A stretch of 64,000 nt of DNA from Bradyrhizobium sp. (lineage in GTDB: Bacteria > Pseudomonadota > Alphaproteobacteria > Rhizobiales > Beijerinckiaceae): the NCBI GenBank assembly GCA_004799435.1, contig SSMV01000120.1:27996-91995 (forward strand), given 5' to 3'. The notes below the pieces were generated by a model. It saw nothing but the letters and a program-made list of their open reading frames with translations, was not told the origin of the DNA and did not search any database. This document shows, in pieces, positions 42,715 through 55,928 of the stretch. The stretch's first letter is position 1. Each line of letters starts with the position of its first letter. The translations under genes were made by a program, and so were the position numbers.

Positions 42715-43472
42715 GCGGCGGACTTTCCCGTCGCCGGAACGACGGCAAGCCCGTCGCCCTCGGCCGCAGCGATCATCGTCAAACGCGTGAGTCGGCGGCG
42801 CAGAATCTCGTTGCGGATCGCCAGCAGCCAGAGAAGCACGAACAGCAATGTGAAGGCGAGCGCCATGATGAGCAGCGGCCACAGCAGTTCGGGGGCGATG
42901 GTCGGACCGCCAAGACGGAACACCGAGGCCGGCTGATGCAGCGTGTTCCACCAATCGACCGAGAATTTGATGATCGGCAAATCGACACAGCCGACCAGGG
43001 TCAGGATCGCCGCGGCGCGCGCGGCGAGGCTCTGATCCTCGATCGACCGCCACAGCGCGATCAGGCCGAGATAGAGAATGAACAGCGCCAGCACCGAGGT
43101 CAGTCGCGCGTCCCAGACCCAGTAGGTCCCCCACATCGGCTTGCCCCACAGCGAGCCGGTGACGAGACAGATGAAGGTGAAGCCGGCGCCGAGCGGCGCC
43201 GCCGCCTTCTGCGCGGCGTCGGCCAGGGGATGGCGCCAGACCAGCGTGCCGAGGCTCGCCAGCGTCATCGCGGCGTAGATCAGCGTCGACAGCCAGGCGG
43301 CCGGCACATGGATGTCCATGATCTTGACCGTCTCGCCCTGCTGATAATCGGGCGGCGCGGCGAAGCTCAGCCACAGGCCGAGCGCGAATGTCGCCGCGGT
43401 CGCCACGGCGAGCCATGGCGTCGCTCGGCGCACGAAGTCGAGAAATATGGAAGGACTGGCGAGATTGCCCAT
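42711..43472 (-). CDS. ccmC: Heme exporter protein CcmC
   Basis: A 253-residue membrane protein with six segments that hands heme to CcmE. The tryptophan-rich WWD-type motif is seen as WGKPMWGTYWVWDARLTS, and VKIMDIHVPAAWLS carries one of the axial His residues. The N-terminal start is set at MGNLASPSIF; the frame is open ten codons upstream. It leads the ccmCDG part of the operon. In most relatives ccmAB lie directly upstream, but here a c-di-GMP gene on the other strand separates them. Confidence 0.95.
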   Translation of the reverse strand: MGNLASPSIFLDFVRRATPWLAVATAATFALGLWLSFAAPPDYQQGETVKIMDIHVPAAWLSTLIYAAMTLASLGTLVWRHPLADAAQKAAAPLGAGFTFICLVTGSLWGKPMWGTYWVWDARLTSVLALFILYLGLIALWRSIEDQSLAARAAAILTLVGCVDLPIIKFSVDWWNTLHQPASVFRLGGPTIAPELLWPLLIMALAFTLLFVLLWLLAIRNEILRRRLTRLTMIAAAEGDGLAVVPATGKSAA

Positions 43473-43763
43473 TCGCCGGCCTTTTATCCTCGCGCCGCGC
43501 AAGGGGCAATGGCGGTCTCAAGACCTTGAGCGATAAGATAAAGTTTACGCATTTCTGCGAGCGTCCGCGGATGACGTGTTGGCCGGCGCTGGTCTGTTCA
43601 AAGCGCAGTCCAATGGCATGACGCCGTACGTTCATCCCGGTTGAAGCCCGGATTGGTCCTGAACGCAAAGGCATAGCGCGTCGCCGCGCCAGGCCGGACA
43701 TCGCGGCGTTCAGGCGCAAGCCCTTAGAGGCTCAAGACTTGGCGACGACTGGATTTTTCCTGA

Positions 43764-46400
43764 ATGCTCGACTTCAAGGCCGAGGGGACGAAGAGCGAAA
43801 GCGCCGAAGCGGCGCTCGCTCGCCTCAATCGTGAATTTGCCGCGATCAGCTCCTGCCATCAGACTTTGATGCGGGCGGTCGACGAGCCGACTCTGCTCGC
43901 CGAGATCTGCCGTATCGTCTGCGACGAGGCGGGCTATCGCCTGGCCTGGGTCGGCTACGCCGAACAGGACGCCGGCAAGACCGTTCGACCGGTCGCCCGC
44001 GCTGGCGACGACAGCGGCTTTGTCGACAGCGCCGCGATAACCTGGGCTGACGCCGAGCGCGGACGCGGCCCCGCCGGTGTCGCCATCCGCTCGGGCAAGA
44101 CTTTCTGGGTTCAGGACGCCGGCACCGACCCGCGCGCCGCGCCGTGGCGGCCCGAGGCGCTGGCGCGCGGCTTCCGCGGGCTTGTCGCGTTGCCGCTCAA
44201 GGACGAAGCGGGCGACGTCTTCGGCGTCTTTTCAATTTATTCCGGCGAGCCCAACCGCTTCACCGCCGACGAAATCCGCCTGCTCGAGGAATTGGCCGCC
44301 GACCTCGCCTTCGGCGTCCTCATCCTGCGTCAGCGCGCCGCGCGAGCCCGCGCCGAGGCGCAATTGCTGGCCTTCGTCCAGACCATCCCCGACATCGTCT
44401 GGTCGAAAGACATTCAGGGGCGCTACACGCGCTGCAATCCGACGCTGGAGCGTCTCCTCGGCCGCCCGGAGAAAGACATCGTCGGCAAAACCGATTTCGA
44501 GCTTGCGCCACGCGAATTGGCGGAAGCCTACCGGGCGGGCGACCAGTTAGCGATCGAGACCGGCGCGATCCACTCGTCGGAATTCGAAACCGTCCTGCCC
44601 GACGGTCAGGTCGTTTTGTTCGAGGTTCGCAAGGCGCCTTTGCGCGACGCGGCCGGCCGCGCGACCGGCGTCATCGGCGTGGCGCGCGATATTTCGGAGC
44701 GCCGCCGCGACGCCGAGCGTCAACGGATCGCCGCCACCGCCTTCGAGGCGCAGGAAGGCATTCTGATCATCAACGTCGATCGGACCATCCTGCGCGTCAA
44801 TCGCGCCTATCTCGAAATGACCGGCTATGACGCGGATGAGATCGTCGGCCGGACGCTGGCGCAGCTCGCCGCCAGCGCCAGCGCCGAGCGGCGTTTCACG
44901 GAGATGCTCGACACGGTCGCGCGCGATGGCGCCTGGCGCGGCGAATATCCGGCGCGCCGCAAGTCCGGCGAGGTGTTCCCCGCCTGGGTGACGGTGGCGA
45001 AAGTCATCGGCGCCGGCGGCGAGATCACCCACTATGTCGCGACCATGACCGATCTCGCCGAGCGCAAACGCGCCGAACGGGAGATCGAAGCCCTCGCCAA
45101 TTACGACCGCCTGACCGGCCTGCCGAATCGCGCGCTGTTCATCGATCGCCTGCAACAGGCGCTCGTCGCGAGCCAGAGCAACGGCCGCAAGGGCGCGCTG
45201 CTCCTCATCGACCTCGACAATTTCAAGCTGCTCAATGACACCAGCGGCCATGAGGTCGGCGATCAACTGCTTGTGGAAGTGTCGCGGCGCCTCGTCGCCT
45301 GCGTCGGCGCGCTCGCAGCGCGCAATGGCGGCGCGGCGGCGCGCGTCGGCGGCGACGAATTCATCGTCCTGCTCGAAAATCTCAGCGATGACCCAGGCGA
45401 AGCGGCCAAACTCGCCGGAGAGGCCGGCGAACGCGTGCTCGCCTCGCTCGCGGCGCCCTATATGCTCGCCCGGCGCGTCGCGCATTCCAGCCCGAGCATC
45501 GGCGTCGTCGTCTTCACCGGCGGCGCAGCGAATTCGGACGAGTTGCTCAAGCAAGCCGACATCGCGATGTATGAGGCGAAAGCCGCAGGCCGCAACACGT
45601 TGCGCTTCTTCGATCCCAACGCCCAGACGGCGCTCGCCGCGCGCAGCGAGGCGGAAGCCGCGCTGCGTCTGGCCATCCGCGACGACCATTTCGTGCTGTA
45701 CTACCAGCCGCTGGTCGACAGCGACGGGCAGTGGAACGGCGCGGAGGCGTTGCTGCGCTGGGCGGACCCCGAGCGCGGCATCATTGCTCCGGGCGATTTT
45801 ATCCCGCTGGCCGAGGAAACCGGCCTGATCCTTCCGATCGGCCGCTGGGTGCTGCGCAAGGCCTGCGAGCAATTGCGGGCCTGGACCGGCGCGCGGCGCA
45901 TGGGCGACTTCCATCTCTCGGTCAATGTCAGCGCCCGCCAATTCAATCAGCCCGATTTCGTTGCCGAAGTTGACGAGATCCTCCGCGCCACTGGCGCGCC
46001 GGCCGACCGCCTCACATTGGAATTGACCGAGAGCGTCGTGCTCGACGATCTCGAAGGCGCGGTCGAAAAAATGGCGGCGCTCAAAACGCGGGGCGTCGGC
46101 TTTGCGCTCGACGATTTCGGCACCGGCTATTCCTCGCTTGCCTATGTCGCGCGCCTGCCGCTCGATCAGCTCAAGATCGACCGCTGTTTCGTCCGCAATC
46201 TGCCCACCGCCGCCAATGACGCCGCGATCGCCCATACGATCATCACGCTTGCCGAGAGCCTCGGTCTTGGCGTGGTCGCCGAAGGGGTCGAGACCGAGGC
46301 CCAGCGCCTGTTTCTCGAACGGCACGGCTGCCCTTCGTTCCAGGGTTTTCTGTTCGGCAAGCCGATGCCGATCGAGGAATTCGAGGCGCGTCTCGTCTGA
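43764..46400 (+). CDS. GAF-PAS-PAS-GGDEF-EAL cyclic-di-GMP protein
   Basis: A cytoplasmic 878-residue protein for making and/or breaking cyclic di-GMP. A GAF domain (about 35-185), two PAS domains (about 205-315 and 325-440, the second with GYDADEIVG), a GGDEF domain with RVGGDEFIVLL (about 530) and an EAL domain with AEALLRWADP (about 658), ALDDFGTGYSSL and LKIDRCFV follow in order. Both catalytic signatures look intact. The product-binding I-site RXXD five residues before GGDEF reads RNGG, so feedback inhibition is probably lost. The gene sits inside the ccm locus on the opposite strand. Confidence 0.95.
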   Translation: MLDFKAEGTKSESAEAALARLNREFAAISSCHQTLMRAVDEPTLLAEICRIVCDEAGYRLAWVGYAEQDAGKTVRPVARAGDDSGFVDSAAITWADAERGRGPAGVAIRSGKTFWVQDAGTDPRAAPWRPEALARGFRGLVALPLKDEAGDVFGVFSIYSGEPNRFTADEIRLLEELAADLAFGVLILRQRAARARAEAQLLAFVQTIPDIVWSKDIQGRYTRCNPTLERLLGRPEKDIVGKTDFELAPRELAEAYRAGDQLAIETGAIHSSEFETVLPDGQVVLFEVRKAPLRDAAGRATGVIGVARDISERRRDAERQRIAATAFEAQEGILIINVDRTILRVNRAYLEMTGYDADEIVGRTLAQLAASASAERRFTEMLDTVARDGAWRGEYPARRKSGEVFPAWVTVAKVIGAGGEITHYVATMTDLAERKRAEREIEALANYDRLTGLPNRALFIDRLQQALVASQSNGRKGALLLIDLDNFKLLNDTSGHEVGDQLLVEVSRRLVACVGALAARNGGAAARVGGDEFIVLLENLSDDPGEAAKLAGEAGERVLASLAAPYMLARRVAHSSPSIGVVVFTGGAANSDELLKQADIAMYEAKAAGRNTLRFFDPNAQTALAARSEAEAALRLAIRDDHFVLYYQPLVDSDGQWNGAEALLRWADPERGIIAPGDFIPLAEETGLILPIGRWVLRKACEQLRAWTGARRMGDFHLSVNVSARQFNQPDFVAEVDEILRATGAPADRLTLELTESVVLDDLEGAVEKMAALKTRGVGFALDDFGTGYSSLAYVARLPLDQLKIDRCFVRNLPTAANDAAIAHTIITLAESLGLGVVAEGVETEAQRLFLERHGCPSFQGFLFGKPMPIEEFEARLV

Positions 46401-46418
46401 GCGCCCGCTCGGCCTGGG

Positions 46419-47090
46419 CTAATCCCTGACGCGCCTGAGCGCCGCCGCCGCCGCGAAGGGGGCCAGCGCGATCGCGCCGAGCGAAAAAGCGCAGAGCATC
46501 AGAAACGACGAGGCGAAGGGCGCCGCGCTGCCGCTTGCCGCCGACGCGGCGGCAACGCCGAAGATCAGCACTGGAATCGCCAGCGGCAGCGTCAGCGCCG
46601 CCAGCAACAGCCCACCGCGCCGCAGCGACACGGTCAGGGCCGCGCCGATTGCGCCGATCATGGTGAGGGCCGGCGTGCCGGCGACCAGACTGAGCGCCGT
46701 CAGCGCCAGCGGCCAGGCGCCCATGCCGAGCATCAGCCCGTAGAGCGGGCTGAGGATTGCGAGCGGCAAGGCGCTCGCCGTCCAATGGGCGGCGCATTTG
46801 ACGAGCACGATCGCCTCGAGCGGCAGGCTGGCGTTGACCAGCAGATCGAGAGAACCGTCCTCGCTGTCGCCGTCGAACAACCGGTCGAGTCCGAGCAGCG
46901 TGGCGAGCAAGGCGGCGACCCACAGGATCGCCGGGCCGATGCGCGCCAGAAGCGCGAGATCCGGCCCGACCGCAAACGGTATGATCGAAACCAAGATGAG
47001 AAAAAACACCGCGCCGATCGACGCGCCGCCGCCGAGGCGGCTGGCGATGCGCCATTCGCGCAGGAAAAGGGCGGCTGCAGCGGCGCTCAC
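46419..47090 (-). CDS. ccmB: Heme exporter protein CcmB
   Basis: A 223-residue membrane subunit of the CcmABCD complex with six segments. The order FLREWRIASRLGGGASIGAV, LLGLDRLFDGDSEDGSLDLL (a conserved cytoplasmic loop) and LPLAIPVLIFGVAA fits CcmB. The GTG start overlaps the ccmA stop by GTGA. The gene runs to the border of the intervening GGDEF-EAL gene, which has separated it from ccmC. Confidence 0.93.
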   Translation of the reverse strand: MSAAAAALFLREWRIASRLGGGASIGAVFFLILVSIIPFAVGPDLALLARIGPAILWVAALLATLLGLDRLFDGDSEDGSLDLLVNASLPLEAIVLVKCAAHWTASALPLAILSPLYGLMLGMGAWPLALTALSLVAGTPALTMIGAIGAALTVSLRRGGLLLAALTLPLAIPVLIFGVAAASAASGSAAPFASSFLMLCAFSLGAIALAPFAAAAALRRVRD

Positions 47091-47725
47091 GGCGCGACTC
47101 CGACGGCGGGGAGCGGACCGAGCATCAGTTGCGCGGCCCCGTCGAGCCCGATCGGCCCATGGGTCGCAGCGAGAATGACGCCGCCGGCAGAGAGATGTTC
47201 GCGCATGACGTCGGCGAACAGCGCTTGAGCGGCAGCGTCGAGCGCCGTGGTCGGCTCGTCGAGGAGCCAGATCGGCCGGCGCGCGACGACGAGGCGGGCG
47301 AGCGCGACGCGCCGCTTCTGGCCCGCCGACAGCGCGCGGACCGGAAAATCGGCGATATGGGAAAGACCTAGCCGCCTCAAAGCGTCGGACGGCGCCTGCG
47401 CCGCAGGCGAGAGGGAGCCGCCGCCGAGCGTCGCGGCCCAAAAGGCGAGATTTTCATGCGCGGTAAGCGCGCCCTTTAGCCCGTCAGCGTGACCGAGGAG
47501 ATGCGCCTGCTCGCCGATCGAAGCGTCCGCAGCGCCGCCCTCCAGCGTCAGCGCGCCGCCGGTCAGCGGCAGCAGGCCGGCGATCGCCCGCAGGAGGGTC
47601 GACTTGCCCGAACCATTGGGACCGACAAGCAGCAGCGGCGCGCCGGAGCGGGCCTCGAAGCTCAGGCCCGCAATCACCAATCGCCCGCCACGTTCGATGG
47701 CGACGTTTTCTGCGGCAAGGCGCAT
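47087..47725 (-). CDS. ccmA: Cytochrome c biogenesis ATP-binding protein CcmA
   Basis: A 212-residue ABC ATPase that powers release of heme-bound CcmE. Motifs in order: Walker A GPNGSGKST (about 36-44), a Q-loop region with GHADGLKGALTAHENL typical of CcmA, the signature LSAGQKRRVALARL, Walker B IWLLDEP and the switch His in ATHGPI. The start is the ATG of MRLAAENVAIERG. It is divergent from acnA over a 131-base gap and overlaps ccmB. Confidence 0.95.
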   Translation of the reverse strand: MRLAAENVAIERGGRLVIAGLSFEARSGAPLLLVGPNGSGKSTLLRAIAGLLPLTGGALTLEGGAADASIGEQAHLLGHADGLKGALTAHENLAFWAATLGGGSLSPAAQAPSDALRRLGLSHIADFPVRALSAGQKRRVALARLVVARRPIWLLDEPTTALDAAAQALFADVMREHLSAGGVILAATHGPIGLDGAAQLMLGPLPAVGVAP

Positions 47726-47856
47726 CGACTTTCCTTCGGCGGCGCCTTCGTTTTGAGCGCGAACCGTCTTCAGTTTGTCTATCCCGGCGGTGCAAATATA
47801 TCTATAAGCGCGCTCATTCCCCCTCTTGCCCCTCTCGAGATTGCGGAGCCCCTTCG

Positions 47857-50568
<2,712 letters not shown>

Positions 50569-50597
50569 TGCACACGCCGCCGATCCGGTTCGGTCGC

Positions 50598-53264
50598 TTA
50601 AGAGGCGGCCGACCGGGTTCTGGCGAGCAGGAAGGTCTCTAATTCCTCGGCCGCCATCGGCCGCGCGAAGGCGTAGCCCTGCAGAATATCGCAGCCGAGC
50701 CCGCGCGCGACCCGCGCGTGCGCCATCGTCTCGACGCCCTCGGCGACAATCTCAATGTCGAGCGAGCGGCCGATGTCGACGATCGAGCCGACGAGGCGGC
50801 GTTGCGCCGGGGAATGCACGATCGGCGTGATCAACTGGCGGTCGATCTTGAGCCTGCGCGGCATGATCTTGGTCAGGCTGACGATCGAAGCGTAGCCGCT
50901 GCCGAAATCATCGATTTCGATATCGACGCCGAGCGCCTTGAGACGCTGCACCGTCCGGGAAAAGCGCTCGTCGCGCTCGTCGAGATAGATCGACTCGACC
51001 AGTTCAAACGACAATTCGCCCGGCTCGATATTGAGCTGGCTCATCGTCTCGATCAGCGCCTCCTCGTGCATGCGCCGCAGCGAGACATTGACCGACAGGC
51101 GCGGCGGTCGAAGGCCGGCGGCGCGCCAGTTGCGAATCTGCGCCAGCGCGCCCTCGAGCACCACCTGGTCGATGGCGCCGATCACCGCGATCTCCTCGGC
51201 GGTCGAGATGAACTCGCTGGGCGGCAGCACGCCGCGGGTTGGATGGCGCCACCGCGCCAGCGCTTCGACGCCGACGATCTCGAATGTCTGCGCATCGACC
51301 TGCGGCTGAAAATAGGGGATGAATTCGCCGCGCTCGAGGCCGCCGATGATGCTGTCGGCGAGGCGCTTGGCCTTGGAGACCTCCGCCTGCAGCGCCGCCG
51401 TATAAAACTCGAATCGATTGCGGCCGAGACTCTTGGCGCGATAGAGCGCAAGATCGGCGTTGACCAGCAGGCGTTGGCGGTCGACCTCACGACCTGAGGC
51501 GCCGGCGATGCCGATGCTCATGCCCAGACGACATTCGTGTCCTTCGAAATCGGTCGGCTTGCTGACGTCTTCGATGATGCGCCGCGCCAGCTCGTCCATG
51601 CCGATCATGCCGTGGTCGGCGTTGCAGACGACCACGAATTCGTCGCCGCCGGTACGGGCGACAAAATCGCCCTGGCGCAAGTGACGGCTGATTGTTTTGG
51701 CTGTGTGGATCAGCATCGCATCGCCCGCGGGATGGCCAAGCGTGTCGTTGATCCGCTTGAACCCGTCGAGGTCGACTTGCAGCAAGGCGACTCCGCCGCC
51801 CTTGGCTGCGCAATGCACGGCGCGCTCCTCGAGCGCACGCTCAAGATACATGCGATTGGGCAAGCGGGTGAGGAAGTCATGCAGCGAATTGAATTCGATG
51901 CGCGCCTTGGCCGCTTCGAGTTCGGCGTTGCGCGCCTCGGTGAGCGCCTTCGAACGAGTCAGATCCTCGGTCAGGGCGACATCGGCGGTGATGTCCCAAC
52001 TGACGCCGACGATTTGCATCGAGCGATCGGCGGCGATGTAGACGCGACCCATCGAGCGGATGACGCGTGTCGAGCCATCGCCTAGTGCGATGCGAAACTG
52101 CGAATTGTAGTGGCCTCGCGTACGAATGGCGTTCTCGAAATCCTCGATCGCCCGCGCCGCATCGCTTTCGTCGAGCCGCACGCGCCAGTCGTGATATTCG
52201 CGCCGGCCACCGTCGCTGGGATAGCCGAAGAGCTCGTTCATCCGGTCGTCCCAGACGAGCTCCTGCTTGTCGATGTTGAAGTCCCAGACGCCGACCTGCG
52301 ACGCATCGAGCGCGAGTTCAAGGCGTCGCGACAGTCGTTGCAGCTCGCGTTCGCGTTCGGAGAGCCGGTCGAAATTGAGGCGTCGCTCGGTGACCAAACG
52401 TCCGGCGAGCCATGCCGGTCCGATGATGAGGAGACCGCCCAACAGAATGATGAGCCGCGCCACCCAGCGGCCGGCCACCGCCTTGTCCCAGCCGCCCTTT
52501 GGTATCGCCTCCAGCTTCCATTCGCCCGAGGGCACCGGCAGGATCGTGGTCACTGGATCGCCCGCCGACACGCCAGCGTCGCCAAAGAATCGAAACCCAC
52601 CGATACCCAGATCGTCGCGACCGAGGATAGCGACATCGATCGGCAGGCTTTTCCCGATGAGGCCGGCGTCGCGATACAGCGCGTCGAGGTCAATGACGGC
52701 GGAGACAAGGCCCCAAAAGCGGCCGGTCTTGTCCGGGCTATCGACGAAAACGGGCAGGCGGGCGATGAAGGCGCGCCCGCCCTGCACCAGATCGACGGGG
52801 CCGGCCAGCACGATGGAGCCGCTGTCGCGTGCGCGGATCACAGCCTCGCGCTGACGCTCATTCTTGCGATAGTCGAGGCCGATCGCCGCTTCATTGCCCA
52901 GACGCGGGCACTCGAGCGCGACGACAAGATCGGGAGCGATGGCGATATTGTGCAGAAGCCTATCCGACCGCAGCATTTGCGCGCACAGGCGGTCGAAGCG
53001 ATCCTGGTCGATGTCAGGCTCGGTCGCGATGTCGGCGGCGAGCCCGCGCACCAACTGGACCTCGCCGCGGATGTCGCCCTCGAGCCGATCCTGGATCAGG
53101 TTCAGCTGCGCCAGCGTTTCGCCGCGGGCGCGCTCCAGGGTGAGCTGGCGGTTCTGATTGTCGGCGATCAGACAAAAGAGAATGGCGACGACGGTCGCGA
53201 TCGCGGCGGGACGATTGCTAGCCCGACGCAATCGTTGGAACAGGGCGCCCGGATTTACGGCCAT
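50598..53264 (-). CDS. CHASE-PAS-GGDEF-EAL cyclic-di-GMP membrane sensor
   Basis: An 888-residue inner-membrane protein. The first membrane segment (about 18-36) leads to a periplasmic CHASE-type sensor (about 55-260, with [20 protein letters not shown]), a second segment (about 280-300), a PAS domain ([19 protein letters not shown]), the GGDEF domain with [10 protein letters not shown] (about 540) preceded by an intact RXXD I-site (RQGD), and the EAL domain with [10 protein letters not shown] (about 665) and [13 protein letters not shown]. Both enzymatic halves look complete. I start at [10 protein letters not shown]; a TTG 11 codons upstream is possible. Divergent from ubiE. Confidence 0.95.
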   Translation of the reverse strand: MAVNPGALFQRLRRASNRPAAIATVVAILFCLIADNQNRQLTLERARGETLAQLNLIQDRLEGDIRGEVQLVRGLAADIATEPDIDQDRFDRLCAQMLRSDRLLHNIAIAPDLVVALECPRLGNEAAIGLDYRKNERQREAVIRARDSGSIVLAGPVDLVQGGRAFIARLPVFVDSPDKTGRFWGLVSAVIDLDALYRDAGLIGKSLPIDVAILGRDDLGIGGFRFFGDAGVSAGDPVTTILPVPSGEWKLEAIPKGGWDKAVAGRWVARLIILLGGLLIIGPAWLAGRLVTERRLNFDRLSERERELQRLSRRLELALDASQVGVWDFNIDKQELVWDDRMNELFGYPSDGGRREYHDWRVRLDESDAARAIEDFENAIRTRGHYNSQFRIALGDGSTRVIRSMGRVYIAADRSMQIVGVSWDITADVALTEDLTRSKALTEARNAELEAAKARIEFNSLHDFLTRLPNRMYLERALEERAVHCAAKGGGVALLQVDLDGFKRINDTLGHPAGDAMLIHTAKTISRHLRQGDFVARTGGDEFVVVCNADHGMIGMDELARRIIEDVSKPTDFEGHECRLGMSIGIAGASGREVDRQRLLVNADLALYRAKSLGRNRFEFYTAALQAEVSKAKRLADSIIGGLERGEFIPYFQPQVDAQTFEIVGVEALARWRHPTRGVLPPSEFISTAEEIAVIGAIDQVVLEGALAQIRNWRAAGLRPPRLSVNVSLRRMHEEALIETMSQLNIEPGELSFELVESIYLDERDERFSRTVQRLKALGVDIEIDDFGSGYASIVSLTKIMPRRLKIDRQLITPIVHSPAQRRLVGSIVDIGRSLDIEIVAEGVETMAHARVARGLGCDILQGYAFARPMAAEELETFLLARTRSAAS

Positions 53265-53462
53265 ATTTTCGTCCGTCGCCGAACCGCGCCGGCTCAAATC
53301 GGTTTCGCTCGACTATGGGCAAGCGAAATAAGCCAATGCTTAACGCCGCTCGACACAGAGGCTCACGTTTTTGCGAGGCTTAATGTCGGGTTAACCCAAG
53401 GCGGCGAACTGGCCCGCCGCCTCGCCCCGGTCTATGGTGCGCCGCACATTTCGGAGGAAGCG

Positions 53463-54218
53463 ATGGACAACGTCGCCGCGCAAACCCACTTCGGCGAACG
53501 GACCGTTCGGCTCGACGAGAAGCAAGGCCTGGTCGATGCGGTGTTTCACAATGTCGCGGACCGCTACGACCTGATGAACGATCTGATGTCGTTCGGCCTG
53601 CATCGCCTTTGGAAGGATGCGATGGTCGCAAGGCTGCGTCCGCCGCACGCGCGCGCCTGGCGCTGCGTCGACGTGGCCGGCGGCACAGGCGACATCGCTT
53701 TTCGTCTCGCCGCGGCCAGTCCAGCGAGCGAGATCACCGTTGTCGACATCAATGCCGATATGCTGCGCGTCGGCGCGGCGCGCGCGCTCAAGCGACGCAA
53801 CGGCGAACGCATCCGTTTCGTCGAAGGCAATGCCGAGGCGCTGCCGCTCCCCGACGCGAGTTTCGACGCCTATACGATCGCCTTCGGCATCCGCAACGTG
53901 CCGCGCATCGAGGCGGCGCTAAGCGAGGCCTTCCGCGTGCTCAAGCGCGGCGGACGATTCCTTTGCCTCGAGTTTTCGCGCGTCGATCTGCCGGTGTTCG
54001 ACCGGCTCTATGCCGCCTATTCGGATTCGGTGATCCCGGCGCTCGGCAAGGCGGTGGCCAATGACGGCGCCTCCTACCGCTATCTCGTCGAATCGATCCG
54101 CAAGTTTCCCCCGCCCCGGCGCTTTGCCGATATGATCGCCGCCGCCGGCTTCGCGCGCGTCGATTATTCGCCTTTGACCGGCGGCGTGGTGGCGATCCAT
54201 TCGGGCTGGAAGATCTGA
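53463..54218 (+). CDS. ubiE: Bifunctional ubiquinone/menaquinone C-methyltransferase
   Basis: SAM-dependent methyltransferase (251 residues) that C-methylates the quinone ring. Motifs: [22 protein letters not shown] near the start, the SAM loop [23 protein letters not shown], the UbiE-specific [22 protein letters not shown], and [18 protein letters not shown] lies just before the ATG, which fixes the start; the frame is open far upstream but that part overlaps the divergent gene. It is followed by ubiB after two bases. Confidence 0.97.
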   Translation: MDNVAAQTHFGERTVRLDEKQGLVDAVFHNVADRYDLMNDLMSFGLHRLWKDAMVARLRPPHARAWRCVDVAGGTGDIAFRLAAASPASEITVVDINADMLRVGAARALKRRNGERIRFVEGNAEALPLPDASFDAYTIAFGIRNVPRIEAALSEAFRVLKRGGRFLCLEFSRVDLPVFDRLYAAYSDSVIPALGKAVANDGASYRYLVESIRKFPPPRRFADMIAAAGFARVDYSPLTGGVVAIHSGWKI

Positions 54219-54220
54219 AC

Positions 54221-55765
54221 TTGCCGCGTCTGACCGATCTCGGCCACGCGCTTCGGCTGACGCGGGCCTGTTTCACCTTGGCGCGCGAGGGCGCGCTGAT
54301 CGGGATCGATCCGGCGACGCTGCCGCCGCTTGCCCGTCTGCCGCTCGCCCTCGCCAATATCCTGGCGAAGCGCGGCGCGCGCGGTCTCGACGGCCTCGCC
54401 GCGGCGTTCGGCCGGCTCGGGCCGTCCTATGTCAAGCTCGGTCAGTTTCTCGCCACGCGCCCCGATATCGTCGGCTTCAGGGTCGCCGGCGAATTGGAGA
54501 AACTGCAGGATCGGGTGACTCCGACCGAACGCGCCGCCGCAGTTGCGGCGATCGAAGCCGCCTTCGGCGCGCCGATCGCGACGCTCTATATCGAGTTCGG
54601 CGAGCCGGTCGCCGCCGCCTCGGTCGCGCAGGTTCATCGCGCCCGGGTGCGCGACGCGGACGGCGAGCGCGACGTCGCGGTCAAGTTGCTGCGGCCCGGA
54701 GTCGAGCGGCGATTCGCGCGCGATCTCTCCGACATGCTCTACGCGGCGCGCAGCGCCGAGCGTTTCGAGCCGCGGCTCAGACGCCTGCGGCTCGTCGAGG
54801 TGGTCGAGACGCTGGCGCGCGGCGTGCGCATCGAAATGGACTTGCGGTTAGAGGCGGCGGCCGCCTCGGAATTCGCCGAGACGCTCGCCAACGAGCCCGG
54901 TTTTCGCGCGCCCAGAATCGATTGGAACCGCACGACGCGCGAAGCCCTGACGATGGAATGGATCGACGGCGCGCCGCTCAGCGATCCTGCGCGCCTCGCC
55001 GAATTGGGCTTCGATCCGCCGGCGCTCGGGCGGGCGCTCATTCAGTCCTTTTTGCGCCATGCGCTGCGCGACGGCTTTTTTCACGCCGACATGCATCAGG
55101 GCAATTTCATCGTCGACGCCGATGGGCGCATCGTCGTCATCGATTTCGGCATCATGGGCCGGATCGGCCGCAAGGAGCGGCGCTTCCTCGCCGAGATCCT
55201 CTACGGCTTCATTCGTCGCGATTATCGGCGGGTCGCCGAGGTCCATTTCGAGGCCGGCTACGTGTCATCGATCCATCGGGTCGAGGATTTCGCCCAAGCG
55301 ATCCGCGCCGTCGGCGAGCCGATCCACGCCCGCACCGCGGATCAGATCTCGATGGCGAAACTGCTGACGCTATTGTTCGAGGTGACCGCGCTCTTCGATA
55401 TGAAGACCCGGCTCGAACTGGTCATGCTGCAAAAGACGATGGTCGTCGTCGAGGGCGTCGCCCGCAAGCTCGACCCGCATCTCGACATGTGGGCGACCGC
55501 CGAGCCGGTCGTCGCCGGCTGGATTTCAGAAAATCTTGGGCCGCGCGGCCGGCTCGAGGACCTCGGCCATCTGGCGGGGGAATTCGCCAGACTGATCGCA
55601 GCCGCCCCGGCGCTGCTGGAGCGCCTGGCGCGTAGGCTCGACTCCGAGGATTCGGCCGGCCCAGCGCCCGCGCCCACCGAACTGCCCCGTCAGGGACTCG
55701 CAATCCCACTTGCGCTATGGGCAATTTTTGCCGCGCTTGTGTATCTTATATATCATCTTGGCTAA
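54221..55765 (+). CDS. ubiB: Ubiquinone biosynthesis accessory ATPase UbiB
   Basis: A 514-residue atypical kinase-like ATPase (ADCK/COQ8 family) of coenzyme Q biosynthesis. Features are the KxGQ motif in YVKLGQFLATRPD, the Ala-rich loop in PVAAASVAQVHRA, the Lys of VAVKLLRPGV, HADMHQGNFIVD and VVIDFGIMG with the metal Asp. Two hydrophobic segments end the protein (LAIPLALWAIFAALVYLIY). TTG start two bases after the ubiE stop, so they are one operon. Confidence 0.96.
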   Translation: MPRLTDLGHALRLTRACFTLAREGALIGIDPATLPPLARLPLALANILAKRGARGLDGLAAAFGRLGPSYVKLGQFLATRPDIVGFRVAGELEKLQDRVTPTERAAAVAAIEAAFGAPIATLYIEFGEPVAAASVAQVHRARVRDADGERDVAVKLLRPGVERRFARDLSDMLYAARSAERFEPRLRRLRLVEVVETLARGVRIEMDLRLEAAAASEFAETLANEPGFRAPRIDWNRTTREALTMEWIDGAPLSDPARLAELGFDPPALGRALIQSFLRHALRDGFFHADMHQGNFIVDADGRIVVIDFGIMGRIGRKERRFLAEILYGFIRRDYRRVAEVHFEAGYVSSIHRVEDFAQAIRAVGEPIHARTADQISMAKLLTLLFEVTALFDMKTRLELVMLQKTMVVVEGVARKLDPHLDMWATAEPVVAGWISENLGPRGRLEDLGHLAGEFARLIAAAPALLERLARRLDSEDSAGPAPAPTELPRQGLAIPLALWAIFAALVYLIYHLG

Positions 55766-55928
55766 GCTCAGGGAAAGACAAGAAAATTTTATCTACCCTG
55801 GAACGTTCGGGGCGGCTTGGACGTTGCCGAACTGTTGAACCCAGCTATGTTGGATAGTGCGCCCGGCGATGTGAAACCGTCGCCGGCGCGCCCGCCCCTC
55901 GTTTGAGACAAAGGGCAAGGCCACGGGA

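Noticed and set aside
44547..46325. Long minus-strand frame opposite the GGDEF-EAL gene
   Set aside because: Same composition effect; the plus-strand protein has clear GGDEF and EAL motifs over this stretch.
50569..50615. Imperfect hairpin after acnA as terminator
   Set aside because: The arms (around CGGTTCGGTCGC and GGCGGCCGACC) are mismatched, run into the opposite coding end, and no T-run follows.
52110..53462. Long upstream extension of the ubiE frame
   Set aside because: It overlaps the oppositely oriented CHASE-GGDEF-EAL gene, while GGAGG before 53463 and the UbiE N-terminus fix the start.
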